Origin: Paludibacteraceae bacterium
GTDB lineage: Bacteria; Bacteroidota; Bacteroidia; Bacteroidales; Paludibacteraceae
Assembly: GCA_017464475.1 (NCBI GenBank)
Contig: JAFTZQ010000005.1
Span: 62,001-126,000 of the forward strand
DNA length: 64,000 nt
Direction: 5' to 3'
Within the stretch, counting starts at the first letter, position 1. Each line of letters begins with the position of its first letter. Below the pieces are notes generated by a model. The model saw only the letters and a program-made list of their open reading frames with translations. It had not been told where the DNA came from and made no database searches. The translations under genes were made by a program, and so were the position numbers. Below are positions 44,879 through 53,594 of the stretch, piece after piece.

Positions 44879-45248
44879 AATTTACAATTTTACGCTTGTA
44901 ACGTTGTGAATTCGCTTGTCATCACGCCGGGAGGGCTTATGTCTTTTTCGGGGAGTGGCAAATTTATTGACATAAAAGGCGTTTATTGACGCTGTTTGCG
45001 ACTTGTCTGAATCTTCGCAGGATTTCAAGTTTGTAGTCACAACAGTTAGCAATGAATGTCCTCGGGATATGCTATTGGATCCCTATTGCATGTTTGGGCA
45101 TGCTTTATCCTATAGGGTAGAGTATTGCCAAATGGTAGTAGATAGGTGCAGCATATTCGGCGTGAGGCATCAGTTGTTTTTCTACTACAAACGGGGATTG
45201 CGAAGCCCTAGACAAGCGTGAAGAGCAAATGTACTTCACGCTCTTTTT
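44879..45248 (+). ncRNA. Candidate structured non-coding RNA
   Basis: About 370 bases between a good promoter and a good terminator. Hairpins visible: TTATGTC ... GACATAA (7 bp, 44936-44978), GCGT-TTATTG-ACGC, TGCGA ... TCGCA around 44998-45019, and GCATG ... CATGC with an outer GGAT/ATCC around 45077-45112. ORFs inside are short (a 16-codon ATG ORF at 44939 and a TTG ORF of 72 codons) and lack family resemblance. It is not recognisably tmRNA, RNase P or SRP RNA. A 6S-type RNA (Bacteroidales-1 motif) is one possibility, not established. The start at 44879 is estimated from the promoter. Confidence 0.45.
45215..45248 (+). terminator. Rho-independent terminator of the candidate RNA
   Basis: AGCGTGAAG (45215-45223) pairs perfectly with CTTCACGCT (45234-45242), followed by C and five T. 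Confidence 0.85.
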
Positions 45249-45317
45249 GTGTATTGATGGGCGAATGGGAGAGCACGAAATGATTAAGATGAATGATATT
45301 TCTAAGAGATTGAACAA

Positions 45318-45333
45318 TATAATATATATTATA
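45318..45333. promoter_or_regulatory. AT palindrome upstream of the phospho-signalling island
   Basis: TATAATATATATTATA, a perfect 16-base palindrome 24 bases before the first FHA gene. No canonical TAnnTTTG promoter is visible in 45249-45357, so this may mark an atypical promoter or binding site. Confidence 0.35.
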
Positions 45334-45357
45334 AACATATTATAAATACATTCTATT

Positions 45358-46011
45358 ATGCGTTGTAATAATTGCGGTTGGGAAAATCCTGACAATCTCA
45401 CAAGATGTGAAAAATGCAACTCTCCACTTTCTAGTGGGGCAAGTAATCGCCCCGCTCATCAGCAACCGGTGCAGCAAAATTTCAGCAAAACGGTAAACGA
45501 GGCTATGGTCTTCCCCGACTCGCCAGTCGGAGGAGCAAATGTTTGTCCACGATGCGGTTATCCGATGCGTCCGGGGATGATGGTGTGCCCGAATTGTCAT
45601 TATGGAGCGACAGAAGCTGAGGCACCGGCCCGTCCTAACCCAACACCTGCGCGTTCAGCGGATAAACGTGAAAATACAACTCCTGCACAAGGAACAGTTA
45701 ATCCTTGGGTTCAAGTTACTTCTTCCAATAAATGCACATTGGAACCAGTAGCACAGGATGGAGTAGATAACCCTGCTATATTACATCTAAAAGGAGATGC
45801 ACACGAATTAAATCGAGCTAATCTTGATCCTGAGAACCAAACAATCACATCAAAGGTACAAGCATGTTTGACATATGAACATGGTCAATGGTTCATCGAA
45901 GATCGTAGTGCGCAACATACAACATTCATTCATGTTGATAAGAAAACTGCATTAAAAGATGGTGACATCATATTGATGGGAAATCGTCAATTCGTATTTC
46001 ATGCAGAATAA
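45358..46011 (+). CDS. Zinc-ribbon and FHA domain protein
   Basis: 217 residues. Two zinc-ribbon modules, CNNCGWENPDNLTRCEKC (~3-20) and CPRCGYPMRPGMMVCPNC (~63-80), a Pro-rich linker, then a C-terminal forkhead-associated-like domain (~115-217: LTYEHGQWFIEDRSAQHTTF... LKDGDIILMGNRQFVF). FHA domains bind phosphothreonine; here the canonical SRRH core is weak, so binding may be degenerate. No membrane segment: cytoplasmic. First gene of a same-strand island with gaps mostly under 40 bases; probably an adaptor for the kinase 8 bases downstream. Confidence 0.8.
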   Translation: MRCNNCGWENPDNLTRCEKCNSPLSSGASNRPAHQQPVQQNFSKTVNEAMVFPDSPVGGANVCPRCGYPMRPGMMVCPNCHYGATEAEAPARPNPTPARSADKRENTTPAQGTVNPWVQVTSSNKCTLEPVAQDGVDNPAILHLKGDAHELNRANLDPENQTITSKVQACLTYEHGQWFIEDRSAQHTTFIHVDKKTALKDGDIILMGNRQFVFHAE

Positions 46012-46019
46012 ATAACGCT

Positions 46020-47312
46020 ATGGTAGAGCGATGTGATTTTAGCATAGGGCAGCGCATTGACAATCGCTATACGGTGATCAAAAGCCTTGGCGAGGGTGCT
46101 TTTGGTATGGTATTTAAAGTGTCGGACACGGCCGGCAGAACATATGCCTTGAAGGTACTTAAATTATGGGAGGTTCATCCGGAAATTCGCCAGCAGCTAG
46201 CAGATCGTTTCGAGATGGAATATCAAACAGGGCAGATTGACAGCCCCTATTTAGTTCACTCTGTCGGACATGGATTCGTTGGCGGAAACCCCTACATCCT
46301 GATGGAGTTTTGTCCTAATGGGGATTTGTCTCATGCGCCTAAAAATTCCGATTGGAATAGTATCGGGCAACAAGTGCTTCTTGGGCTGAAAGCATTGCAT
46401 CAATGTGGCAAAGTACATCGCGACCTCAAACCCGAAAATGTGCTCATCAAACAAGATGGCACCGCGGCACTAACTGATTTTGGCATTTCCGGTGATCGCA
46501 ATAAGCGAATGACAGAGCGTAATCTATTGGGTAAGCCTCAACAGATATTTGGTACTTATGCGTATATGCCCCCGGAGCAGGTGAACCCACATCGGGATGC
46601 TACCGTGCTACCAACAACCGACATTTTCTCTTTTGGAGTGATGATGTACCAATTGCTTACCGGATCACTGCCTTTCGGAACACTCAATGATGAGAACGAA
46701 TTAGTCTTGTATATTAAGGCTGGAAAAGAAGGAAGGTGGAACCGAAGTGCACTCACTTTGTCGCGTTATGGTACTATGTTTATGCCTGTAATAGAAGGAT
46801 GCCTTCAGCCTGATTTTCACAAACGGTTGCAATCTGTTGATGCGGTGCTGGAGCTATTGCCAAAAACAGAGTGGAACAATCTTGCCGTTTCGCAAGAATC
46901 AATGCAGCCTCCTCAGCAAATCAGAGGATACCTCTTGAGAGTAATGCAAGGAGAAGAGTACGGCAAGACATATGATATAACAAATATCTATTGGAATCTC
47001 TCTGATATGGCAAGGTCATATTTGCACCCTGAGGCTCTGGACATAACGATAGGGCGCGAGGATTACGATGTACATAATGTGATTTCAATTAGGGAAACTC
47101 AAAGTTGCTATATCTCACGAAGGCATTGTACACTCCGCTCTGTAGGATTTGGACAAAACGCTATATGGCAAATCTTTGACGGGCAACAAGGTTCGCATTC
47201 TACTAATGGTACTTATGTCAACTCTAAGGAGGTCGGCTCGTATGGCTATTTTCTGCGGCATGGAGATATTATATCTATAGGAGATGCCAAACTCCGTGTA
47301 GAAGCATATTAA
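46020..47312 (+). CDS. Ser/Thr protein kinase with C-terminal FHA domain
   Basis: 430 residues. Hanks-type kinase: LGEGAFGMVF loop, Lys45 in YALKVLK, HRDLKPENVL (~135), DFGIS, APE-like MPPEQ. The C-terminal ~120 residues are a well-preserved FHA domain (ITIGRED, ISRRHCTL, STNGTYVN, LRHGDIISIG). No membrane helix, so cytoplasmic. The kinase-FHA pairing suggests autophosphorylation-dependent assembly. A true RD kinase, unlike the two kinases at 50951 and 57145. Confidence 0.92.
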   Translation: MVERCDFSIGQRIDNRYTVIKSLGEGAFGMVFKVSDTAGRTYALKVLKLWEVHPEIRQQLADRFEMEYQTGQIDSPYLVHSVGHGFVGGNPYILMEFCPNGDLSHAPKNSDWNSIGQQVLLGLKALHQCGKVHRDLKPENVLIKQDGTAALTDFGISGDRNKRMTERNLLGKPQQIFGTYAYMPPEQVNPHRDATVLPTTDIFSFGVMMYQLLTGSLPFGTLNDENELVLYIKAGKEGRWNRSALTLSRYGTMFMPVIEGCLQPDFHKRLQSVDAVLELLPKTEWNNLAVSQESMQPPQQIRGYLLRVMQGEEYGKTYDITNIYWNLSDMARSYLHPEALDITIGREDYDVHNVISIRETQSCYISRRHCTLRSVGFGQNAIWQIFDGQQGSHSTNGTYVNSKEVGSYGYFLRHGDIISIGDAKLRVEAY

Positions 47313-47334
47313 TCTTATTTATCAATATTTTCAT

Positions 47335-48030
47335 ATGAATCAAATTACAATCGGAAGAAATTCTCAATCTACAATCGTAGTTCCAACGCAATATAGTACA
47401 GTCAGCGGTAATCATGCTACGATAACCAAAGAAGGAAATTCGTATGTCCTTGAGGATCATAGTACTAATGGTACATATATCAATGGCACATACATTCACA
47501 ATTCATCATGCCAAATTCGACCAAATGATCGGATTTCCCTCGGGACACAATATATTCTTGATTTTTCTGTAGTGCAAAATCTATTTGGTTCAGGAAGATC
47601 AACACAGCGCTTTGCAGGTACTCCGGCCACAGCAAGGGTCACACCCATGCAAGCCCATCAGCAAGCACAACTAAATCAACAGATAAATATCAATGTCGCT
47701 GCACAAGCACAAGAGAACCATCGAGAAACCCCGCAATGTCTTAACAGATGGAACTGGGGCGCGTTCTGCTTTGGTTGGATATGGGGCATCGGAAATGGTG
47801 TGTACTGGCCGTTAATCACCTTGATCCCTTATGTGGGACAAGTGGCGGCTTTAATCATTGTATTTATTCTCGGAGCTAATGGAAGCAGATATGCATGGGA
47901 GAAATATACCGGATCTGCCGCTGATTTTGATGCCAAGCAGCATAGCTGGGCGGTAGCAGGTGGCATATATATTCTTATTGTAGTAATAGTCTCTTTTGTT
48001 GCCGGCATCGCAATAGCATTAGGCGCATAA
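47335..48030 (+). CDS. FHA domain protein with C-terminal membrane region
   Basis: 231 residues. The N-terminal FHA domain (ITIGRNSQSTIVVP, SGNHATI, HSTNGTYINGTYI, RPNDRISLG) occupies ~1-80, then a Gln/Ala-rich linker, then a membrane part (NWGAFCFGWIWGIGNGVYW, TLIPYVGQVAALIIVFILG, GGIYILIVVIVSFVAGIAIAL) resembling DUF2628-type small membrane proteins. It would tether phosphothreonine recognition to the inner membrane. Confidence 0.85.
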   Translation: MNQITIGRNSQSTIVVPTQYSTVSGNHATITKEGNSYVLEDHSTNGTYINGTYIHNSSCQIRPNDRISLGTQYILDFSVVQNLFGSGRSTQRFAGTPATARVTPMQAHQQAQLNQQININVAAQAQENHRETPQCLNRWNWGAFCFGWIWGIGNGVYWPLITLIPYVGQVAALIIVFILGANGSRYAWEKYTGSAADFDAKQHSWAVAGGIYILIVVIVSFVAGIAIALGA

Positions 48031-48051
48031 TAATCTAAAATACTTATAGTT

Positions 48052-49563
48052 ATGGCACAAGCAACTCAAGCGTACAAACGTTCGTTAAGTGGTTCTGTAG
48101 GAGCAGGACTAAGTTCCGTATTCGGCGGCGGTGGTCGCACGTATTACATTCTCGAGCACAAAGTTTCTTCAAAGTACCACAAAGCTGGGGAAGCGCAAGA
48201 AATTATTGTGGATCAAATAGAGCTCGGTCGTGACCCGAAATGTCAGGTGCAGTTTGATGAGTCATTTAAGACAGTCAGCCGCCGTCATGCCGCCATTGTT
48301 CGCGACGGAGAGAACTGGAAACTGATACAACTATCACAAACGAACACAACATTCTTAAATGGAAGACCGGTTCAAAATGAATGGTATCTGCAAAACGGAG
48401 ATGAGATACAGTTGTCTATCAATGGTCCCAAGTTAGGTTTTATCATTCCTTCCGGTAATAAATCAAAAACAGGCAGCATTGGTTTAAGCCGCCGCCTTTC
48501 TCTTTTCCGCCAGCAGGCACTTAAACCCTACAAGACTGCTATGGCAGTCATGGCTGCTGTTATTGTATTACTCCTCGGCGGTGGAATCACGTATGGAGTT
48601 ATTGATCACAAAAACGATGTTGAGCGAGCGAAATTGACGCAACAGCAAATAGGTGAGGCTAATGCACGTGCTGAAAAAGCAATAGCAGAAGCTAATCAAC
48701 GCCAATCGAAATTGGAAAATGACCTTGCTAAAGCGAACAAACAATTGCAAGCATTAAAGAAACAATTGCAATCAGTACAGGCTCCCCCAGCTGCAGTCGG
48801 AGATGGATCGGCTCCACACGTATCCTCTTCTGCTACATCTAATAAAACGATTGCCGCCTGTGAACCATCCGTTTATTTCATTATGATCCGGAAGATTGTT
48901 TTATCGTATGACGGGGAAATTAAAACTTTCGAAAATATAGGAACAGGTTCTGGATTCTTGTTGAATGATGGCCGTTTCGTAACGGCTCGCCATGTGGTTG
49001 AACCATGGATGTACCCAAGCGGGGAGAATGACGAGTTCAGTATCGCATGTAATATCATTGCTAATAATGGAGGAAGTGCTGTTTGCCATATTGAGTGCTA
49101 TTCTCCTACCGGAAAGCATTTCAATTTTACATCCCAACAAGCAATTGTTAATCGCTCATCGGATAAAAAACTAACCGTTGATGGATACAACATTTCTATT
49201 CCTGAAAATGGTGCCTTGGATTGGGCTTATTTCAAAACGAATAATTCGGGAGGATTGGTATTCAATAACGCATTGTCCACTTCATTACCCCTGCAAGCCA
49301 AATTGACCGTACTGGGGTATCCATTAGGTATCGGAGCCAACTCGCCGTCTGATGTTCACCCGATTTATAGTGAAGCCGTGGTCGCACGTGAAGGATTAGA
49401 ACAAGGTTATATTCTCACAACCGCTACTACGTTTGAACATGGTAACTCAGGAGGACCGGTCTTCGCCACTTCTACTGACGGCGATCTAATCGTAGTTGGT
49501 CTGGTATCGGGAGGAGCAGGGCGTTCTACCGGTATGGTTGTGCCAATCGCAGCAGTTCAATAA
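48052..49563 (+). CDS. FHA - transmembrane - coiled coil - trypsin-like protease
   Basis: 503 residues. Cytoplasmic FHA (~30-140: VDQIELGRDPKCQVQFDE, SRRHAAIV, TTFLNGRPV), a membrane helix near 165-185 (AVMAAVIVLLLGGGITYGVI), a coiled coil (~190-245), then an S1-type protease with His (RFVTARHVVEP, ~313), Asp (ALDWAYFK, ~388) and Ser (FEHGNSGGPVF, ~465). The topology puts the reader inside and the protease in the periplasm, so phospho-signals could control proteolysis across the membrane, or the reverse. Similar in idea to HtrA-type envelope proteases but lacking PDZ. Confidence 0.85.
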   Translation: MAQATQAYKRSLSGSVGAGLSSVFGGGGRTYYILEHKVSSKYHKAGEAQEIIVDQIELGRDPKCQVQFDESFKTVSRRHAAIVRDGENWKLIQLSQTNTTFLNGRPVQNEWYLQNGDEIQLSINGPKLGFIIPSGNKSKTGSIGLSRRLSLFRQQALKPYKTAMAVMAAVIVLLLGGGITYGVIDHKNDVERAKLTQQQIGEANARAEKAIAEANQRQSKLENDLAKANKQLQALKKQLQSVQAPPAAVGDGSAPHVSSSATSNKTIAACEPSVYFIMIRKIVLSYDGEIKTFENIGTGSGFLLNDGRFVTARHVVEPWMYPSGENDEFSIACNIIANNGGSAVCHIECYSPTGKHFNFTSQQAIVNRSSDKKLTVDGYNISIPENGALDWAYFKTNNSGGLVFNNALSTSLPLQAKLTVLGYPLGIGANSPSDVHPIYSEAVVAREGLEQGYILTTATTFEHGNSGGPVFATSTDGDLIVVGLVSGGAGRSTGMVVPIAAVQ

Positions 49564-49579
49564 CAATAAAAAAGCACAG

Positions 49580-50947
49580 ATGAAAAAAGAACAATTGATA
49601 TTCCGCCTGGCTGCGCGTTGCGAAGCTGCGGGAAGACCCAATAATGAAGATAACTATCAGGTCGATGAAAACTTGGCGGATGACCGCTGGGGTTTTACGG
49701 CTGACAAAGAAATCCCGTTAGGAGAAAAAGGCGCGCTGCTCGTCGTTTGTGACGGTATGGGCGGTATGAATGCCGGAGAAATTGCATCTCAAATAGCAGT
49801 TAACACAATCAAAGAATGGTTCGATGCCGAGAAATTAACCGACAAAGTATTAGGTTCCTCTGCAAGTATCCGGCATTATATAGCGGACGCTATACAGGCT
49901 GCCGATGCTGCAATTAAAAAAGATGGCAAAGACAATCCCGAGCACGAAGGGATGGGGAGTACTATCGTCCTTGCATGGCTGTTGGATAAAAAGGTCTATG
50001 TCGGATGGTGTGGAGACAGTCGCATCTACCGCTATAATCCCAAGAGTGGATTAGAACGTCTTTCACACGACCATTCTTATGTACAAGAGTTGGTTGACGC
50101 CGGTAAACTGACCGAAGAACTCGCTTTTGATCATCCCAATAACAATATCATCACCCGTTCTTTAGGAGACCCTCGGGGTAAAGCACAACCGGATACAAAA
50201 GAATATGATCTCTGCAATGAGGATATAATAATGCTTTGTAGCGATGGCTTGTGCGGATGTCTGCGTGATAATGAAATAGAAGAACTTATCAAGCAGCACC
50301 AAACATCCATGCAGGAATGTAGGGATGCTCTATGGGATGCTGATGAAGCAGCGGGATGGCATGATAATGTGACTATTGCACTTGCTCAAATCATTTCCGG
50401 AGGTGCGGTTGTTACAGATGCATCTTCCGTTTCCCAGACGATGAGTAATTCCAAAGCAGAACTTATCCGGAAAAACAAAATTTTAAAGCAAGTATTAGGA
50501 GCTGTTATTGCTTGTATTGTACTATGCGTTGCGGGTTTTCTTTGTTGGCGGCACGTGGGCGCATTCACAACTAACGGGGAGAATCCTAAATCAGGCGACA
50601 CAATGACGATCGTACAGCCTACAGACACGGCAATTGTGCAACACCCTAAGGCAGAATCGAGCACTTCCACCCAAAAAGAAAACAGAAGGGAAGAGTCACA
50701 AACAAAGCAAGCCGTTTCGCCTGCTGTAAATAAAGCTAAAGACCCTCTCCAACAGAAATTAGATTTAATAGAAAATCCATCAGAAAAGATTCCGGAAGTG
50801 GTGGTAGTACAATCACCAGAGAGTACGACCGTAGAAGGATCAGTTACTAAAGGAGAGGAAGTGGAGGTTCAAAAAGATATTGAGCCCCCTGTAATGAAAG
50901 ATAACACGCAAGAGGGGGATAGTGTAATTACCGTGCAAACCAAGTAA
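49580..50947 (+). CDS. PP2C-type Ser/Thr phosphatase with membrane helix
   Basis: 455 residues from ATG 49580; an upstream in-frame codon would overlap the protease gene. Metal-site motifs: NNEDNY (~21), VVCDGMGGMNAGE (~55), MGSTIVLAWL, GDSRIYRY, CSDGLCGCL, WHDNVTIAL. A membrane helix (VLGAVIACIVLCVAGFLCW) near 315 is followed by a Thr/Glu-rich periplasmic tail. The natural antagonist of the neighbouring kinases. Confidence 0.93.
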   Translation: MKKEQLIFRLAARCEAAGRPNNEDNYQVDENLADDRWGFTADKEIPLGEKGALLVVCDGMGGMNAGEIASQIAVNTIKEWFDAEKLTDKVLGSSASIRHYIADAIQAADAAIKKDGKDNPEHEGMGSTIVLAWLLDKKVYVGWCGDSRIYRYNPKSGLERLSHDHSYVQELVDAGKLTEELAFDHPNNNIITRSLGDPRGKAQPDTKEYDLCNEDIIMLCSDGLCGCLRDNEIEELIKQHQTSMQECRDALWDADEAAGWHDNVTIALAQIISGGAVVTDASSVSQTMSNSKAELIRKNKILKQVLGAVIACIVLCVAGFLCWRHVGAFTTNGENPKSGDTMTIVQPTDTAIVQHPKAESSTSTQKENRREESQTKQAVSPAVNKAKDPLQQKLDLIENPSEKIPEVVVVQSPESTTVEGSVTKGEEVEVQKDIEPPVMKDNTQEGDSVITVQTK

Positions 50948-50950
50948 GTT

Positions 50951-52387
50951 ATGCAATTGCAACCTAATACAATATTTGCAAGCCGTTATCAGTTAGAGCG
51001 GTTGCTGGGTAGAGGTGGCTTTAGTGAGGTATGGCTTGCTAAAGACAACTGGACGCATCTCCGTATTGCTCTGAAGGTCTATGCTCCCGGGCAAGGAATG
51101 GATGCTAACGGACTACAGGATTTTTGTGGAGAGTTAGCAAACGTCTTTGACCTCAATCATACCAATCTATTAAAACCAACGCATGTGGATTCATGGAATG
51201 ATATGCCGTATCTCATCATGGCATATTGTTCCAATGGATCTCTGGTGAGTAAAATAGGGCAATTGACGGAAGAGGAGATTTGGAAACTTATTCATGATGT
51301 CGGGGCCGGATTGGCTTACTTGCACAATAAAGATGTAGTTCACCAAGACATTAAGCCGGACAACATCCTCATTGATGAAGCCGGAAACTATGTAATTACC
51401 GATTTTGGAATCTCTACGCGGGCGAGAAGTACATTGCGCAAGAGTGTAGTCGGTGGATCTGTCTCCGGAGGAACAACTGCTTATATGGGACCCGAACGTT
51501 TCTCGCGTCAACCCGCTCCGACAAAAGCCAGCGATATATGGTCGTTTGGAGCGATGCTTTATGAGATATTAGAGGGGAACGTACCATTCGGAGAAGTGGG
51601 CGGCGGATTACAAAAAGGGGGTGCAGAGATACCGTATATTGTAGCCAATGTTTCGGATGCCCTTAAATACACGGTGTACAAGATGCTTAGTAAAGAGACA
51701 TGGGACCGTCCTACAGCGGAAACATTAGTCCTTTGGGCAAAAAATCCGCAATCTATAGAGATTGATTACGACCTGCTAACGGCAGAAGAAGAACCGGCTG
51801 CGGAATCCAATACTCATGAAGAAGAAACTATAACTTCTTCTCGCAAGACACAGCGTTTTAGTGGAACATCTCAGGGATCATCTTCGGCTTTTCAAAACTC
51901 TCCTGATACAACAAACAATGCGCCTGCCGATAATGATTCAAAATCTGCAGCACGAGCACCTGCATCTACACGTTCCAAAGCATGGATTTGGATACTTGTT
52001 TTCTTGTTTGTCGGAATAGGTACTGCTATTGGCATAGGCGTTCATAATCAAAATGAGAAAGAGAGACAAGAAATACAAGCACTATTCAATCAACATTCTA
52101 AAGCTATGAGCGATTTTGATAGTTATCTCAATGGCGCTTCTTTGGATAATATAGAAGCATTACAGCAGGCATTGAGCCAATTACACACTATTAAGCAAGT
52201 TGAGAATGATTATCGTTTTGACGGTACATGTCGTTATTCCGCGAGTAAACAATCTCTTCTGAAAAAAGCCGATGAATTATATAATGAGGCAGATCGACGT
52301 TATCAACTGGCTCCATCGGGATCCGCTGCAGAACAACGAAGCTTGCAGAAACGGCGTCAAATATATGAAATCAAACAAAAAATATAA
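50951..52387 (+). CDS. Ser/Thr kinase with membrane helix and periplasmic tail (non-RD)
   Basis: 478 residues. Kinase domain ~1-270: LLGRGGFSEVWLAKD, IALKVYAPGQGMD, VVHQDIKPDNIL (HQD instead of HRD), ITDFGIST, YMGPERFS, DIWSFGAMLYE. A juxtamembrane Ser/Thr-rich stretch, membrane helix (AWIWILVFLFVGIGTAIGIGV, ~345), then a helical extracytoplasmic domain of ~110 residues that could sense a signal. Starts 3 bases after PP2C. Closest relative in the window: 57145. Confidence 0.92.
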   Translation: MQLQPNTIFASRYQLERLLGRGGFSEVWLAKDNWTHLRIALKVYAPGQGMDANGLQDFCGELANVFDLNHTNLLKPTHVDSWNDMPYLIMAYCSNGSLVSKIGQLTEEEIWKLIHDVGAGLAYLHNKDVVHQDIKPDNILIDEAGNYVITDFGISTRARSTLRKSVVGGSVSGGTTAYMGPERFSRQPAPTKASDIWSFGAMLYEILEGNVPFGEVGGGLQKGGAEIPYIVANVSDALKYTVYKMLSKETWDRPTAETLVLWAKNPQSIEIDYDLLTAEEEPAAESNTHEEETITSSRKTQRFSGTSQGSSSAFQNSPDTTNNAPADNDSKSAARAPASTRSKAWIWILVFLFVGIGTAIGIGVHNQNEKERQEIQALFNQHSKAMSDFDSYLNGASLDNIEALQQALSQLHTIKQVENDYRFDGTCRYSASKQSLLKKADELYNEADRRYQLAPSGSAAEQRSLQKRRQIYEIKQKI

Positions 52388-52391
52388 TCTT

Positions 52392-53552
52392 ATGCAAAAA
52401 TTTATTTCCATATGTGCTTGCATTATTTGCGTGATATTCGCCATGCCAATGCGCGCAGATGAGGATTGTGATTTGGCTTTAAGGGATGCTAAGAATGCTT
52501 ATAGCGCAGGCGAATATGCAAAAGCCAAGAAATTGTATGACTACGTAGTCGCAATTTGTGGATCTTCTTATGGGAATGCTTCTTCATGGTCTCAGAAATG
52601 TCAAGATGAACTAAATCCCAAATTATCTGTTAGCAGATCCAGTATCTCTGTTAGTGCTAATTCAGGAACAACATCTATTACTGTTACGAGTAACCGGACA
52701 TGGAAACTAACTAATACAAGCTCGTCTTTATATACCGTGAGCAGGAGTGGAGATAATATTTCTATTAGTTATTCGGCTAACCCGAATACAACTTCACGCT
52801 CTGATTATTTTGATGTTGTTACAACAGATGGTGCAAAGTCTGTGCGCGTGTATATAAATCAAGAAGCAAAAGCTATTTCTACTCCATTCTTGTCCGTTAG
52901 TAAAACATCAATTTCTGCACCTTCCTATGGAACGACAGAGTATATCACTGTTACGTCAAATACAGCATGGGAAATCCAATACCCGTCCGCCACTATGTAC
53001 TCTGTTACTCGTGATGATAATATATTGACAGTCACTATTAATGCCAATACTTCAACCGAGAGCCGAGATGACTATTTCTATGTGAAAACAACCGATGGAA
53101 CAAAAGTGCAGAAAATATCTTTGAGTCAATACGGAAGAAGTAGTTCCTCTTCATCTACTGCGTCTGCTAAAATCAATAAAGTATGGGTTGACTATAATGC
53201 ATACGAGGATGGGATAAAAGGAATGAGAATACATATTGATATGAACGCATATAATTTAAAGTCGAAACCTTGTCGGGCAAGTGCATATTTTTATACGGAA
53301 TCGGGAACGGCTTTGGTTGATACAAATGGAAATTATCGTACACAAGATGGACACGTATCATGTGGAGAAGATTTTAGTCCGCGCTATGATAATTCCCATT
53401 ACGAGGATTTTACTCTATTCATGCCAATAACAGAACTGCATATAACATATAAAGGAAGTTTTAAATTCAGCGTAAGTCTATGGAATCAAAGTGTTTATCC
53501 TTCTGATGAAATGGTAAGTTCGGATTGGGTATATTTCACGTATACTCCATAG
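52392..53552 (+). CDS. Exported BACON-domain protein with helical N-terminus
   Basis: 386 residues from ATG 52392, 4 bases after the kinase gene. Signal peptide (ICACIICVIFAMPMRA); a TPR-like segment with paired Cys (DCDLALRDAKNAYSAGEYAK... VVAICGSSYGNA...WSQKC); two BACON-like beta domains (~80-165 and ~170-255, with WKLTNTSSSLYTVS and AWEIQYPSATMYSVT); then a C-terminal domain (INKVWVDYNAYEDGIKGMRI ... HYEDFTLFMPITELHI) seen in other Bacteroidota exported proteins. Paralogue of the next gene in its first two-thirds. BACON domains usually bind glycans or partner proteins. Confidence 0.85.
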   Translation: MQKFISICACIICVIFAMPMRADEDCDLALRDAKNAYSAGEYAKAKKLYDYVVAICGSSYGNASSWSQKCQDELNPKLSVSRSSISVSANSGTTSITVTSNRTWKLTNTSSSLYTVSRSGDNISISYSANPNTTSRSDYFDVVTTDGAKSVRVYINQEAKAISTPFLSVSKTSISAPSYGTTEYITVTSNTAWEIQYPSATMYSVTRDDNILTVTINANTSTESRDDYFYVKTTDGTKVQKISLSQYGRSSSSSSTASAKINKVWVDYNAYEDGIKGMRIHIDMNAYNLKSKPCRASAYFYTESGTALVDTNGNYRTQDGHVSCGEDFSPRYDNSHYEDFTLFMPITELHITYKGSFKFSVSLWNQSVYPSDEMVSSDWVYFTYTP

Positions 53553-53594
53553 TAAAATAAAATACATCATTAACATTTTTAATACTTATTGACT

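Noticed and set aside
45003..45221. TTG-started 72-codon ORF and a 16-codon ATG ORF at 44939
   Set aside because: Weak coding character, and both fall in a hairpin-rich promoter-to-terminator interval; the RNA interpretation fits better.
45358..52387. Type VI secretion regulatory cluster (Ppk/Ppp/Fha)
   Set aside because: No Tss sheath, tube, baseplate, ClpV or membrane-complex genes are in the window; only the regulatory theme is shared.
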